Source: DATDAW01 sp036524675
Lineage (GTDB): Bacteria > Verrucomicrobiota > Verrucomicrobiia > Chthoniobacterales > DASVRZ01
NCBI GenBank assembly: GCA_036524675.1
Contig: DATDBU010000045.1
Location: 1 to 41,803, forward strand
Length of the DNA: 41,803 nt
Direction: 5' to 3'
Position numbers and translations under genes: made by a program. The notes under the pieces were generated by a model. That model was not told where the DNA came from and ran no database searches. It saw only the letters and a list, made by a program, of their open reading frames with translations. This document shows positions 16,786 through 24,390 of the stretch, piece after piece (the stretch's first letter is position 1; every line of letters starts with the position of its first letter).

Positions 16786-16932
16786 ATGTTCCGTCACCCG
16801 ATTTACACCGCTCTTTGCATGGCTACCTGCGGCTATCTGCTTTGGTCCAACGCGCGGGGTTGGACGCCATTCTATTTTGCAAAGCAACAAGCCGTCCGCG
16901 CAATGGGCGGTCCGCGCTTTTTTCACAAATAA
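16786..16932 (+). CDS. 48-residue membrane microprotein in the polyamine cluster
   Basis: A short frame from ATG 16786 to TAA 16930-16932, lying between the DUF4178 gene (47 bp upstream) and the DUF350 gene (9 bp downstream). It encodes MFRHPIYTAL...GGPRFFHK. A short hydrophobic stretch at residues 5-21 (PIYTALCMATCGYLLWS) could span or dip into the membrane; the rest is aromatic and basic. The tight fit in a run of co-directional genes and the sensible composition argue that it is translated. I do not recognise a family; it could be a small subunit of the membrane complex formed by the flanking gene products. Confidence 0.6.
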   Translation: MFRHPIYTALCMATCGYLLWSNARGWTPFYFAKQQAVRAMGGPRFFHK

Positions 16933-16941
16933 CCTGGCCCT

Positions 16942-17145
16942 ATGAACCTGTTAATTCTGCTCAATTCCGTCATCTATGCCCTTCTGGGCGTGGTCATTTT
17001 TGTCCTCGGTTTCGTTATCGTCGACAAACTGACGCCCTACAATCTTTGGAAAGAACTCGTGGAAAATAAGAATGTTGCGCTTGCCATTGTCGTTGGCCTC
17101 GGCGCACTCGGCGTGTGCATCATCATTGCCTCAGCAATTCACTGA
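16942..17145 (+). CDS. DUF350 family membrane protein
   Basis: A 67-residue protein with two transmembrane helices, at about 4-28 (LILLNSVIYALLGVVIFVLG) and 45-65 (ALAIVVGLGALGVCIIIAS), joined by a short loop (KLTPYNLWKELVENKN). This is one half of the DUF350 (UPF0719/YjfL) architecture, whose members often carry two such units; here there is one, so it probably oligomerises. The Lys-Leu-Thr-Pro-Tyr and Glu-Asn-Lys-Asn loop motifs are family hallmarks. It is nine bases downstream of the microprotein and 86 bp ahead of the membrane aminopropyltransferase. Confidence 0.88.
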   Translation: MNLLILLNSVIYALLGVVIFVLGFVIVDKLTPYNLWKELVENKNVALAIVVGLGALGVCIIIASAIH

Positions 17146-17231
17146 TGAAAGGAAGCAAAGACTCGAACAAAGATCTGATTTCCTCAAACCTTCGCGTTTT
17201 TCGCGTCCTTCTTCTTTAAGAGCTTAAACAT

Positions 17232-18743
17232 GTGACTGATCGCGCCGTCCGACTCCTTTTGCTGGCGTCTGTATTTGCAATCGCCACGTGCGGGCTCGTG
17301 TACGAGCTTATTGCAGGAACGCTCGCCTCCTATTTACTCGGGGATTCGGTGACGCAATTTTCCACGGTCATCGGCGTCTATCTTTTCGCAATGGGCATCG
17401 GCTCATGGCTTTCGAAGTACGCCGTCCGCAATTTGCTGGGGGTTTTCATCCAGATCGAATTGCTCATCGGGCTTTTCGGCGGCTTTTCGGCCGCCATGCT
17501 TTTTGTGCTTTTCGAGCATGTAACGTCTTTTCGCGTCGTACTTTATGCAACGGTGGTGTTGATCGGGACCATGGTGGGGTTGGAAATTCCGCTTCTGCTG
17601 CGGATCTTGAAGGACCAGTTGGCATTCAAGGATCTGGTTTCCAAAGTTTTCACGTTTGACTACATCGGCGCGTTGTTGGCGTCGTTGCTGTTTCCGCTGG
17701 TGCTCGTGCCTTATCTCGGGTTGGTGCGCTCGTCGTTTCTTTTTGGAATTCTGAATACGCTCGTCGGAATGGCGACGTTGTGGATGTTAAAGGCGCAAAT
17801 TCCATGGGCAAACGGGCATCGTGTTTCCGGTTTTGCCATACTTCTGTTGCTCACCGTTGGGTTTGCGGGTTCGGACAAAATTCTGGCATGGTCGGAGGCA
17901 GGTTACTATCCGGACACGGTCATCCACGCAAAGTCGTCGCCTTATCAACGCATCATCATCACGCAGGCAGGCGGCGATTTGCGGCTGTACCTCAATGGCA
18001 ATCTGCAGTTTAGCGAGCGTGATGAATACCGTTATCACGAAGCGCTCGTTCACCCTGGGCTGTCACGCGCCCGAAAGCGGGAGCGTGTGCTCGTGTTGGG
18101 CGGAGGTGATGGATTGGCGGTTCGCGAAGTTTTGAAGTATCCGGACGTCCGCGAGGTAACCCTGGTCGATCTCGACGCGGAGATGACGCGGCTTTTTTCA
18201 AATCAGGAAATGCTTGTACGACTCAACGGCGGCGCATTGAAGTCGCCCAAGGTCAAAATCATCAACACCGATGCCTTCACGTGGTTACAGCAAGCGAAAG
18301 GGCAATACGATTTTATCGTGGCCGATTTCCCAGATCCTTCGAATTTTTCAGTAGGCAAACTTTACACCACAGCCTTTTACGGGCAGATCCGCCGTGTGCT
18401 CGCACGCGATGGAGCGATGGCTGTGCAGAGTACGTCGCCCTATGTGGCCAGAAAATCCTTCTGGTGCGTCGTAACTACTTTGGATGCAGCGGGTTTTGCG
18501 ACAGAACCCTATCACGTTTACGTGCCGTCCTTCGGTGAATGGGGCTTTGTTTTGGCATCGCCAAAGCCGCTTCAACCGGTTGCTGAATTACCGGAAGGAC
18601 TTCGATTTTTGACGTCCGAGACGCTGGCAAATCTCTTCCGGTTCCCGCCCGATATGGAAGCGGTCCCGGCTGACATAAACCGGCTGAACAACCAGGTGCT
18701 GGTCCGGACCTTCGAGGAGGAATGGAAACACTACGTTCACTGA
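17232..18743 (+). CDS. Membrane-embedded spermidine-synthase-like aminopropyltransferase
   Basis: A two-part protein of 503 residues. Residues 1 to about 215 contain six or seven transmembrane helices (for example LLLLASVFAIATCGLVYELI and IGALLASLLFPLVLV). Residues 225-503 are a spermidine/spermine-synthase methyltransferase-like fold with the decarboxylated-SAM-binding motif VLVLGGGDGLAVREV at 286-300, the acidic TLVDLDAEM after it and the ADFPDPSNFSVGKLY active-site loop (the aspartates bind the amine). Known for the family: transfer of an aminopropyl group from decarboxylated SAM to an amine such as putrescine. The start is a GTG at 17232; the overlapping ATG at 17230 is immediately followed by TGA. 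A co-directional SAM decarboxylase gene 1.7 kb downstream supplies the donor. Confidence 0.9.
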   Translation: MTDRAVRLLLLASVFAIATCGLVYELIAGTLASYLLGDSVTQFSTVIGVYLFAMGIGSWLSKYAVRNLLGVFIQIELLIGLFGGFSAAMLFVLFEHVTSFRVVLYATVVLIGTMVGLEIPLLLRILKDQLAFKDLVSKVFTFDYIGALLASLLFPLVLVPYLGLVRSSFLFGILNTLVGMATLWMLKAQIPWANGHRVSGFAILLLLTVGFAGSDKILAWSEAGYYPDTVIHAKSSPYQRIIITQAGGDLRLYLNGNLQFSERDEYRYHEALVHPGLSRARKRERVLVLGGGDGLAVREVLKYPDVREVTLVDLDAEMTRLFSNQEMLVRLNGGALKSPKVKIINTDAFTWLQQAKGQYDFIVADFPDPSNFSVGKLYTTAFYGQIRRVLARDGAMAVQSTSPYVARKSFWCVVTTLDAAGFATEPYHVYVPSFGEWGFVLASPKPLQPVAELPEGLRFLTSETLANLFRFPPDMEAVPADINRLNNQVLVRTFEEEWKHYVH

Positions 18744-18800
18744 AGGCGGATACGATCTCCCGTCACGTTGGTGTGGAAAGGGCTTGGGGCTCCTTCTGAC

Positions 18801-20381
18801 ATGAACATTTCTCGCCGGCATTTTCTCGGAACAATGGCAGGCGCGGCGCTGGTTGCCGGTTGCACGGAAGGTCGCTCCTCGCGTTTTATCGAAGGCGAAA
18901 TCATTGGTGCTTCGTCCGGGCGTGGGCATCGGCTTCGGACAATGGATTTTCCGCTGCCGTCAGAAGTGCGACGACACGAAGTGGTTATTATCGGGGGTGG
19001 CATAGCTGGCCTGGCTGCGGGGCGGCATCTGAAGCAGCGGGATGTGGTGCTTCTCGAACTTGAGGACCATACCGGAGGCAATTCGTCCCACGGAGCCAAT
19101 GCGGTCTCGTCCTATCCCTGGGGGGCGCATTACGTCACCTTTCCCAGCTCCGATGCGCATGAAGTCACTGCGCTTTTCGAAGAGCTAGGCATCATCACCG
19201 GTCGCGACGCGTGGGGAAAGCCGATCTACAACGAGGTGATGCTGGTAGCCGATCCGTCCGAACGCCTTTTCATGCATGGTCGATGGCAGGAGGGACTCCT
19301 CCCGCAGGTAGGCGCAACCGATGCGGATCTTGCCGAATACGCTTCGTTTGCGGCGAAAATGGAAGAGTTCAAAAATGCCCGAGGAGCCGATGGGCGCCGG
19401 GCGTTTACGATTCCTGTGGACCGCAGTTCAAGCGACCCGCGATTTACGCAGCTGGACGATGTCACGATGTCCAATTGGTTGAGATCGAACGGGTTCCGTT
19501 CTGAAAAACTTCGCTGGTATGTCGACTACGCTTGCCGGGATGATTTTGGCGGCACGGTCGACCAGATCTCTGCGTGGGCCGGCATTCACTATTTTGCCGC
19601 TCGCGACGGCATCGCAGCAAACGCTTCGCCGGAAACGGTGATTACGTGGCCGGAAGGCAATGGCTGGCTCGAAAGAAAGTTGCGGACATCGATTTCCGAC
19701 AAGATCCGAACCAATCATCTAGCGTGGAATGTTGAATCGCTTGGAGACAACGTCCGCGTGGATGCTTATGATTTTGCGACTAATCGAAGCATCCGTTTTG
19801 AGGCAAGTCATGTGATTGTTTGCGCACCGCATTTTATCGCTCAACGGATCGTAAAGAACCTTCAACCGGAAGTGCTTGAATACGGGCCTTGGGCTGTCGC
19901 GAATCTGACTGTAAATCGCATTCCCGAAGGTGAAGGGTTCGCTCCCGCCTGGGACAATGTTTTTTACGATTCGAAATCGTTGGGATACGTCGATTGTACT
20001 CACCAACATTTGGCCCGACCGAACGGCCTGACAGTTTTGACTTGGTATGCCGCTCTCTGCGATGGGCCGCCAGCTGGCGAGCGTCAAAAAGCCTTGGCTC
20101 GATCACACGCGGATTGGTGCGACATTATTCTCGCTGATATGCGACGTGTGCATCCGGAGATCGATCAAATTGTTCGCCGGATCGATGTTTGTATTTGGGG
20201 CCATGGCATGATCAGGCCTGTGCCGGGTCAGATCTGGGGTGGTGTTCGTGAGCGGCTGGCTAAGACGCTTGGTAATATCCACTTTGCTCACAGCGACTTG
20301 AGCGGACTGTCGATCTTTGAGGAGGCATATACACGCGGCATACAAGTGGCGGAGGCTGTGATGGCGCGGAGGGGGACGTGA
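18801..20381 (+). CDS. Tat-exported lipoprotein flavin amine oxidase
   Basis: A 526-residue FAD-dependent amine-oxidase-fold protein. The best start is ATG 18801 (MNISRRHFLG); the open frame extends 33 bases upstream. The N-terminus is a twin-arginine signal (SRRHFLG) with a lipobox (LVAGC, Cys21), so the protein should be exported folded with FAD and anchored to a membrane facing the periplasm. The Rossmann FAD motif VVIIGGGIAGLAAGRHL lies at about residues 56-72, followed by the E of LLELEDHTGGNS. C-terminal SDLSGLSIFEEAYTRGIQVAEAV is the second FAD-contact motif typical of amine oxidases. Its place between the aminopropyltransferase and speD suggests a polyamine or aminopropyl-modified substrate (inference). 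Confidence 0.88.
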   Translation: MNISRRHFLGTMAGAALVAGCTEGRSSRFIEGEIIGASSGRGHRLRTMDFPLPSEVRRHEVVIIGGGIAGLAAGRHLKQRDVVLLELEDHTGGNSSHGANAVSSYPWGAHYVTFPSSDAHEVTALFEELGIITGRDAWGKPIYNEVMLVADPSERLFMHGRWQEGLLPQVGATDADLAEYASFAAKMEEFKNARGADGRRAFTIPVDRSSSDPRFTQLDDVTMSNWLRSNGFRSEKLRWYVDYACRDDFGGTVDQISAWAGIHYFAARDGIAANASPETVITWPEGNGWLERKLRTSISDKIRTNHLAWNVESLGDNVRVDAYDFATNRSIRFEASHVIVCAPHFIAQRIVKNLQPEVLEYGPWAVANLTVNRIPEGEGFAPAWDNVFYDSKSLGYVDCTHQHLARPNGLTVLTWYAALCDGPPAGERQKALARSHADWCDIILADMRRVHPEIDQIVRRIDVCIWGHGMIRPVPGQIWGGVRERLAKTLGNIHFAHSDLSGLSIFEEAYTRGIQVAEAVMARRGT

Positions 20382-20471
20382 GATCTTACTTTATTCTTAC
20401 TCTGAGATCGAAGCGCGTCCTCAACAGAGAAAGAAGCAAGAGCAAGAGAAAGAGGTAAGATTGAAAGCTGG

Positions 20472-20813
20472 ATGACCCCGCTTGGCCAACACTCCCTTCT
20501 CGACCTGCACGGCTGCGATCCGGCGCTTCTCGCTGACCAGGAAACTGTTCGCCTGGCATTGCTGGACGCCGTCCGGAAAAGCGGGGGCACGATCGTGACG
20601 GATTTTTTCCACCAGTTCAGCCCGCACGGCGTGAGCGGCGTAGTTGTGATTGCTGAATCCCATTTAGCGATTCACACGTGGCCGGAACGCGGTTTCGCCG
20701 CGGTCGATTTGTTCACCTGCAGCGCTACGCTCGACCATGAGCACGTGGAAAAATGGGTCGCCTCGGCCCTTGCGGCTGATCGCGTCGAGCGTCGAGCGTT
20801 CCCTCGTGGCTGA
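20472..20813 (+). CDS. speD: S-adenosylmethionine decarboxylase proenzyme
   Basis: A prokaryotic type 1b AdoMet decarboxylase that makes decarboxylated SAM, the aminopropyl donor. It self-cleaves within the AESHLAIHTWPE motif: Glu62-Ser63, with Ser63 becoming the pyruvoyl group. His68 and Cys83 (DLFTCS) occupy the known catalytic positions of the Thermotoga-type enzyme. Length is 113 residues, slightly short at the C-terminus but usual for the class. The start MTPLGQHSLLDLHGCDP matches the conserved N-terminus. It is the last gene of the plus-strand polyamine block and converges with the halogenase-like gene. Confidence 0.95.
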   Translation: MTPLGQHSLLDLHGCDPALLADQETVRLALLDAVRKSGGTIVTDFFHQFSPHGVSGVVVIAESHLAIHTWPERGFAAVDLFTCSATLDHEHVEKWVASALAADRVERRAFPRG

Positions 20814-20826
20814 GTGTTGGAGGCTC

Positions 20827-22371
20827 CTAAGCCTGTTTTTGCGGAACCATGCTGCGTGCGCGTCTGATCGCTTCGGTATCTGTTCGAGGAAACCACGTTC
20901 GCCAGCCCTCTGTGAGTTCCAACTTCACATAGCTCGCAAACGTCTTGCTGAGAATTTTCAGGTTGAGCTTCTCGAGAAGAAATCCACCAAAGAAATACTT
21001 GCGATGGCTGTTCTGGCGGCCCCAAACCCCGCGTTTACGGCGGCCGCGGGCGATTGCAGCGAGACGGGCATTGTAGAAGCTCATAAATTCGTAAAATCCC
21101 TTCGCAATCCGCGGTGAAAACGGCGGAGTCGCCAGTGCTCCTGGCCCGTACTTGAACGGTTGGGAGACAATCCCAAAGTAATACAAACCGAGGTCGAGTA
21201 AGAACGCGATCGTCATGAGTTCATAGTCACCCATGTATTCGTATTTATCCTTGTAGAGCGAGCTAAACCAACGGTGATAACTGGTCGAAAAATCACGGTT
21301 GTGCTTGTCGATAAGCGGCGCAATCGGTTCGCCCCGGCGCTCGGCGGCCACCAATTTCGACACAGCCGTGGTCGTATACGACAACCAATCCATGCCCGGG
21401 CTATAGAATGGGTCCATGAATGCCGCCGCATCGCCGACGAGCGCAAAGCCGTCGCCGGCATAAGTCGTGCTGGAATAAGCGAGATTTGACCGCACGAGCA
21501 CGTCGCCTTCGGTCCATTCCGCGTTTTCGATCAGCTCTTTGCCAACAGGATGTTGCATCAGAAAATCCTTGAGCCGTTCGCCTGTGGGTCGCTCATCTTT
21601 TGGGAATTGGACCAGCCGCTGGTCGTACACGATACCGACGCTCATATCGCCGCCTTTGAGCGGGATCCACCAGCTCCACCAGCCGTATCCGATGACGTGA
21701 TTGGTTGCCGTGCCGCGAATCCCCCACGATTGCGCAGCCCACTCTGGAAATTTTCGCTGAAGTTCCAGTCCGTCCCAATCCTTTACGCCCTTCCACCGGG
21801 ACCAGACAGCGGCTGTGGGATGTTCGGTATTCGGCACGCGCCAACCGTTTTGCCTGGCGAGCAGCGTCGCGAATCCCGATGCATCGATCACCCAGCGCGC
21901 TGTTACTGTTTCAGGCGTATCGCCCACGCGCAGGTGGATGACCTGCTCGCCGCCCGCACTTAATTCCACCCGCGTTACATTCGCCGGCCGGCGCAGTTCC
22001 GCGCCGCCCGCGATCGCGCGTCTGAGGACTTCCTCGTCCACCGTTGCCCGGTCGAGCTGGAACGATGGTATACGCACGTTGTAGCGGGGACCGAATTCGG
22101 ATGCTTCGGGCAGGCTGCTTGTCTTCTCGTTGGCGAACCAGAAGCGCATGCCCTGTTTGAGAAGTTGCGTCTCGTTCAAGTACTGCATTAGCCCCAATAC
22201 GCGGCTCAGAAAATAACCGCTAACCTCAACCGTGGCCTCGCCAACGCGGCGGCCGTGATGTTCTGACTTTTCAACAATCAGGATTTTGAGTTCCGGGGAT
22301 TCACGTTTGAGCAATGTCGCTACTGCTCCGCCTGCCAGCGCCCCACCGATAATTACCACATCGTATTTCAT
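20827..22371 (-). CDS. FAD-dependent halogenase-like oxidoreductase
   Basis: A 514-residue flavoprotein of the tryptophan-halogenase/geranylgeranyl-reductase superfamily. The dinucleotide motif VVIIGGALAGGAVATLL (5-21) has Ala in the third-Gly position. GRRVGEATVEVSGYFLSRVL (40-59) and the Lys72 in LLKQGMRFWF correspond to the halogenase segment carrying the catalytic Lys (Lys79 in PrnA). The halogenase-specific W-x-W-x-I-P motif is present as WSWWIP inside GYGWWSWWIPLKGG. ALVGDAAAFMDPFYSPGMDW is the second FAD motif. These features favour a halogenase or halogenase-like monooxygenase over a plain reductase, but substrate and activity are unproven. Its ATG overlaps the TGA of the TPR gene, so the two are translationally coupled. 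Confidence 0.8.
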   Translation of the reverse strand: MKYDVVIIGGALAGGAVATLLKRESPELKILIVEKSEHHGRRVGEATVEVSGYFLSRVLGLMQYLNETQLLKQGMRFWFANEKTSSLPEASEFGPRYNVRIPSFQLDRATVDEEVLRRAIAGGAELRRPANVTRVELSAGGEQVIHLRVGDTPETVTARWVIDASGFATLLARQNGWRVPNTEHPTAAVWSRWKGVKDWDGLELQRKFPEWAAQSWGIRGTATNHVIGYGWWSWWIPLKGGDMSVGIVYDQRLVQFPKDERPTGERLKDFLMQHPVGKELIENAEWTEGDVLVRSNLAYSSTTYAGDGFALVGDAAAFMDPFYSPGMDWLSYTTTAVSKLVAAERRGEPIAPLIDKHNRDFSTSYHRWFSSLYKDKYEYMGDYELMTIAFLLDLGLYYFGIVSQPFKYGPGALATPPFSPRIAKGFYEFMSFYNARLAAIARGRRKRGVWGRQNSHRKYFFGGFLLEKLNLKILSKTFASYVKLELTEGWRTWFPRTDTEAIRRARSMVPQKQA

Positions 22372-22910
22372 TCCGGGGGCGATTTAAGGGACTGCATGTT
22401 GGTTTTGTCAGCCCTAGTCGTTGTGTCGGCGGCGCGCCAGTCCAGATTCTTGGCGTAGAACCGGATTGCACGTTCATAGGCCCGTGTTTCTGGATCGTTT
22501 GAAGTGTCGGCGATCACATTGAGAAGTGACGCGACAGCATCGTGAAACCGGCTCAGATTATAAAGAGCCATCGCTTGAAACACACGGAGCTCATGGGCAT
22601 TGGGAAAATGGCGCAGCCCGTCGTCAAGAGTCGCCAGCGATTCCTCGTAAAGTCCCATAGCGCGGTAGCTGCTGCCAAGACCAAGATAGGCGCCTCGCAG
22701 ATAGCAACTATCCAAACCCGCCTCAATCGCAGCAACGTAGTAGGGGATCGCTTCGGCTTCGAGACCAAGCCGATCGTGTGCGCAGGCCGTCTCGTAAAGG
22801 ACAATGGCATCGTCTGGACTCAAAGCAGCCAGTTGGACGAATTCCTCGCGAGCTTCTTCGTGTCTTCCTTCCTCGGAAAGACGGCGAATTTGTTCAAGCG
22901 GAAGAGCCAT
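22368..22910 (-). CDS. Tetratricopeptide-repeat protein
   Basis: A 180-residue soluble protein built of TPR helices. Units are visible at about 3-35 (LEQIRRLSEEGRHEEAREEF), 37-70 (DDAIVLYETACAHDRLGLEA), 72-104 (CYLRGAYLGLGSSYRAMGLY) and 106-140 (NAHELRVFQAMALYNLSRFH), with the typical small and aromatic TPR positions. No signal peptide. The stop overlaps the start of the halogenase-like gene as ATGA, indicating coupled translation and a likely physical or functional partner (inference). The exact partner is unknown. Confidence 0.85.
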   Translation of the reverse strand: MALPLEQIRRLSEEGRHEEAREEFVQLAALSPDDAIVLYETACAHDRLGLEAEAIPYYVAAIEAGLDSCYLRGAYLGLGSSYRAMGLYEESLATLDDGLRHFPNAHELRVFQAMALYNLSRFHDAVASLLNVIADTSNDPETRAYERAIRFYAKNLDWRAADTTTRADKTNMQSLKSPPE

Positions 22911-23245
22911 TTGGGAGATATGCCGGCTCCGGCTCGAAACGTCACGACTTTATGACAGGCAACACTTCCGCCGATTTCGATTCTAGTCTATCCCCTGGTT
23001 GTCCCGCCCTGTGCGGAAGTGGCGGCAAAAATGCACGCAAATATACGCGGCAGAGCACGCTGGAAGCCCGTGCCATAAAACAAAAAGATTCCCTTCGAAG
23101 GAGGCGGGCCGTGAGTAAAGCCTCACTTTTGGACGCCTCCTTCGCAGCGCAATTTTCAGAATCAGACAGTATCGTGCGCTTTTCCACCTGGGCCGATCAC
23201 GGCACGCTGCGAATTATTTCCGTGCCGCGGTCGGCGTGTCTCCGG
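22911..23245. other. 335-bp gap with a large stem-loop, no gene
   Basis: No frame here looks coding. The main content is a long hairpin at 23096-23144 (listed separately) about 100 bp past the protease stop, followed on the minus strand by a T-rich stretch. The promoter of the TPR-halogenase pair should lie near 22911-22990. Confidence 0.5.
23096..23144 (-). terminator. Two-tier stem-loop, candidate terminator or structured RNA
   Basis: A perfect 11-bp outer stem (CGAAGGAGGCG at 23096-23106 and CGCCTCCTTCG at 23134-23144) encloses an inner 5-bp stem (GTGAG 23111-23115, CTCAC 23122-23126) with a 6-nt loop. Read on the minus strand it follows the metalloprotease gene by about 100 nt, and a T-rich run (TTTTTGTTTT) begins nine nt after it. 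That fits an intrinsic terminator with an unusually elaborate stem; a structured 3' RNA is the alternative. Confidence 0.5.
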
Positions 23246-24292
23246 TTAGCGGCTGACTCGGATACGATATTTGCCCTTTGCAGCCGGGCTGAAATGCCGC
23301 ACCTGGACGAAGTAATCACCTGCGTTCAACTGGCGGACAATTCGCGCGTTGCGGTCGCTACCGCTGTCATCGTCCTCGGCCACGAGATTCGTCTCATTGT
23401 TCGGGCCAAACAGGCGCATGAAGACATCGGTTGGGCCTTCGGTTTCGATTGTGTACGTGCTGGGCATCTGTGCGGTAAACTTGTAAAGATCCACTTCTCC
23501 CGCTTTGGCGATCTCACCTTCGACGCCGGCGTTCTCCGCCACGGGCAGGACTACCGCGCCAGTCCCACCGCCCACTGGGAAGGGATACATGCTTTTACCG
23601 CCGACAAAGGACTGATCCGTTGCAGAGATGGCGTTGTTTTCGTGGGTCGAGACGCCGTTCAGGGTCCAGCGGGCGGGGAACGCGTAGAGCATGATTGATT
23701 CCGGATCAAAGGCAGTACCGCGAATTTGGTCTGCTGTATACGTATCAAGGACGTTGAAACGGATCGTCTCGTCGTCCCAGTTGTTCGGCGGACCGGCTAG
23801 TTCGCGCAGCACGACGGGCTCGTTCCATTGCATGCCACCGAATGGGCTTTGATGCTCGTGCGCCAGGCCGATCGCGTGTCCAAATTCGTGCAGGATGGTT
23901 CCCTCTTCGAGCGGCCACCCGAAATTCATTGTGGGCGCGAGCGATGGGATGTTGAGATTGTCGGTGCCGAGATAGGACCACGATCTGCCGTCCTGGACAA
24001 AGGCGACGCGAATCTGCGCCTGCGGCGAATTGTCGAAAATTAATTTTAGGTTTGCGAGTTTTTCCCATTGTTTGGCGGTCCGCTCCACGGTCTGACGCTC
24101 CTGCGGAGTTCCTCCCATGAAGCTGACATGTAATTCTGTTCCGTTCGGCCATACGGAACTGATGGGTGCAATAGCCCTTGGGGCTGGGCCATTGGGCTCG
24201 TCGGTGGCGGCGATCGTAAGTGCGCGCCGATGTTCGCGCAGAGCAGCTGGAGAGACCGCGTCCACACAGATTCTTACTTTTTCGTTGTTCAT
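23246..24292 (-). CDS. Astacin/M12-like zinc metalloprotease with PPC domain
   Basis: A 348-residue protein from ATG 24292 (MNNEKVRICV). The zinc-binding helix is H-E-F-G-H-A-I-G-L-A-H-E-H (about residues 135-147), the extended HExxHxxGxxHE form of the astacin/metzincin clan. The Met-turn is ESIMLYAFP. The N-terminal part (TELHVSFMGG...RTAKQWEKLANLKLIF) is the usual prodomain-adjacent fold. The C-terminal 95 residues (VEGEIAKAGEVDLYKFTAQM ... GDYFVQVRHFSP) form a bacterial pre-peptidase C-terminal (PPC) domain. No signal peptide is visible at this start, which is odd for a PPC protein. A TTG/ATG extension to 24343 does not create one. Confidence 0.85.
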   Translation of the reverse strand: MNNEKVRICVDAVSPAALREHRRALTIAATDEPNGPAPRAIAPISSVWPNGTELHVSFMGGTPQERQTVERTAKQWEKLANLKLIFDNSPQAQIRVAFVQDGRSWSYLGTDNLNIPSLAPTMNFGWPLEEGTILHEFGHAIGLAHEHQSPFGGMQWNEPVVLRELAGPPNNWDDETIRFNVLDTYTADQIRGTAFDPESIMLYAFPARWTLNGVSTHENNAISATDQSFVGGKSMYPFPVGGGTGAVVLPVAENAGVEGEIAKAGEVDLYKFTAQMPSTYTIETEGPTDVFMRLFGPNNETNLVAEDDDSGSDRNARIVRQLNAGDYFVQVRHFSPAAKGKYRIRVSR

Positions 24293-24390
24293 GTTTCTCG
24301 TTCGGGGATGGGCGCGGAGCCGAACCTCCGGCGTCCAATTCATTTTTCAGGTTCGGCTGGGTTTGACGGGGGCGAAGCTACAGAACGTGT

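Noticed and set aside
22778..23698. 306-residue plus-strand frame crossing the TPR start and the metalloprotease C-terminus
   Set aside because: It is antisense to two recognisable proteins and has no domain; it exists because of GC codon bias.
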